NCBI GenBank assembly: GCA_902514225.1
Contig: CABXPN010000007.1
Coordinates: forward strand, 1 to 43,978
Direction of reading: 5' to 3'
Length of the DNA: 43,978 bases
DNA from: an uncultured Bacteroidota bacterium
GTDB taxonomy: Bacteria > Bacteroidota > Bacteroidia > Flavobacteriales > BACL11
The notes under the pieces were generated by a model, which was given only the letters and a program-made list of their open reading frames with translations, ran no database searches and was not told the origin of the DNA. Made by a program: the position numbers and the translations under genes. Shown in pieces: positions 43,673 to 43,978 of the stretch (position 1 is its first letter; the number at the start of each line of letters is the position of its first letter).

Positions 43673-43978
43673 ATGTCATTATATCACACTTTTCATATTC
43701 CTGTAATGGGAACTGCATTTACAGCTGAGACTCCACTAAGAGTTGCTAAGTACGGAATTGATTCTGTGATTGCACTTGCTGATGATGTGTTGCTAGAGAG
43801 ATTAAGAAAGATTTATTCTGATGAAAATGATATTACTTACTTAGAAATAAAAAACAATACAAAGGACTATAGATCAAATAGAATTACCGCTTATTTGGAT
43901 ATGGTAAATGATTTAGTTTCTGAAAAGTTTGATGAATTTATTACTTCCACTTCTTCAAGATTTGAAGAAGTAAAGAAA
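43673..43978 (+). CDS. N-terminal part of the same cysteine-rich protein family, cut by window end
   Basis: Open to the window edge for 102 codons. It begins SLYHTFHIPVMGTAFTAETP, then RVAKYGIDSVIALADDVLLERLRK and YRSNRITAYLDMVNDLVSEK. I recognise this as the N-terminus of the same ~600-residue family whose C-terminal part lies on the opposite strand at 42267-43459. That assignment is from memory of the family. A promoter box is present 17 bases upstream. Nothing can be said about the region past the edge. Confidence 0.65.
   Translation, partial: MSLYHTFHIPVMGTAFTAETPLRVAKYGIDSVIALADDVLLERLRKIYSDENDITYLEIKNNTKDYRSNRITAYLDMVNDLVSEKFDEFITSTSSRFEEVKK

Noticed and set aside
1..43978. CRISPR arrays, insertion sequences, prophage genes, tRNA or rRNA genes
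   Set aside because: I read the intergenic gaps and saw no repeat-spacer pattern, transposase, inverted terminal repeats or tRNA-like cloverleaf; nearly all gaps are shorter than 200 bases. A tRNA or covariance-model scan was not possible here.

Overview
The window looks like a streamlined, AT-rich member of the Bacteroidota, class Flavobacteriia. The evidence is the set of gliding-motility and type IX secretion genes (gldB, gldC, gldD, gldE, a PorV/PorQ-family protein and a secreted M43 peptidase with a sorting-type tail). Also supporting this are repeated TAnnTTTG promoter boxes, near-absence of Shine-Dalgarno sequences, and the local orders mutY-ssb-gldE-gldD and kdsD-tatC-lptB divergent from recQ. 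Almost everything is housekeeping. I see no prophage, transposon, CRISPR array, rRNA or tRNA gene.

Layout, left to right. 1-9.2 kb: engB; gldB-gldC; nadE; a repeat-tailed acidic membrane protein; a porV-like gene plus lnt; pssA-purS; kdsD-tatC-lptB. 9.3-13 kb: recQ, a flavin reductase, an MBL hydrolase, and a tiny two-ORF operon in the only long intergenic stretch. 13.1-17.3 kb: rplU-rpmA and serS-TPR-DUF4286, both leftward. 17.5-22.9 kb: the M43 peptidase, then the leftward mutY-ssb-gldE-gldD-EamA block. 23-28.2 kb: HU, a 29-residue basic protein, RNase E/G, an MFS transporter, recX-prfB-arsC. 28.4-37.7 kb: fumC, a small membrane/SPOR-lipoprotein group, a sulfotransferase-guanylyltransferase pair, a SprT-like protein, feoA-feoB and a tiny cysteine-rich protein. 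37.8-42.3 kb: a tightly overlapped rightward operon mlaE-mlaF-rsmA-mgtE-hydroxyacid dehydrogenase.

The most unusual structure is at the right end. The C-terminal two thirds of a conserved cysteine-rich protein lies on the minus strand (42267 to about 43459). It is joined out of frame to the first ~35 codons of a phosphofructokinase-like gene. What I recognise as the N-terminus of the same cysteine-rich family starts on the opposite strand at 43673 and runs off the end. This is the signature of an inversion or a fold-back chimera between two divergent genes. Whether it is biological (including an invertible switch) or an amplification/assembly artefact cannot be decided from the sequence.

Gene expression shows two recurring patterns. 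Many TAnnTTTG boxes end only 4-12 nt before the start codon, implying leaderless or near-leaderless mRNAs (gldB, prfB, recX, feoA, EamA, sulfotransferase, mini-operon). Operon genes are coupled by TAATG or ATGA stop/start overlaps. Convergent genes commonly overlap at their 3' ends, which fits a compact genome.
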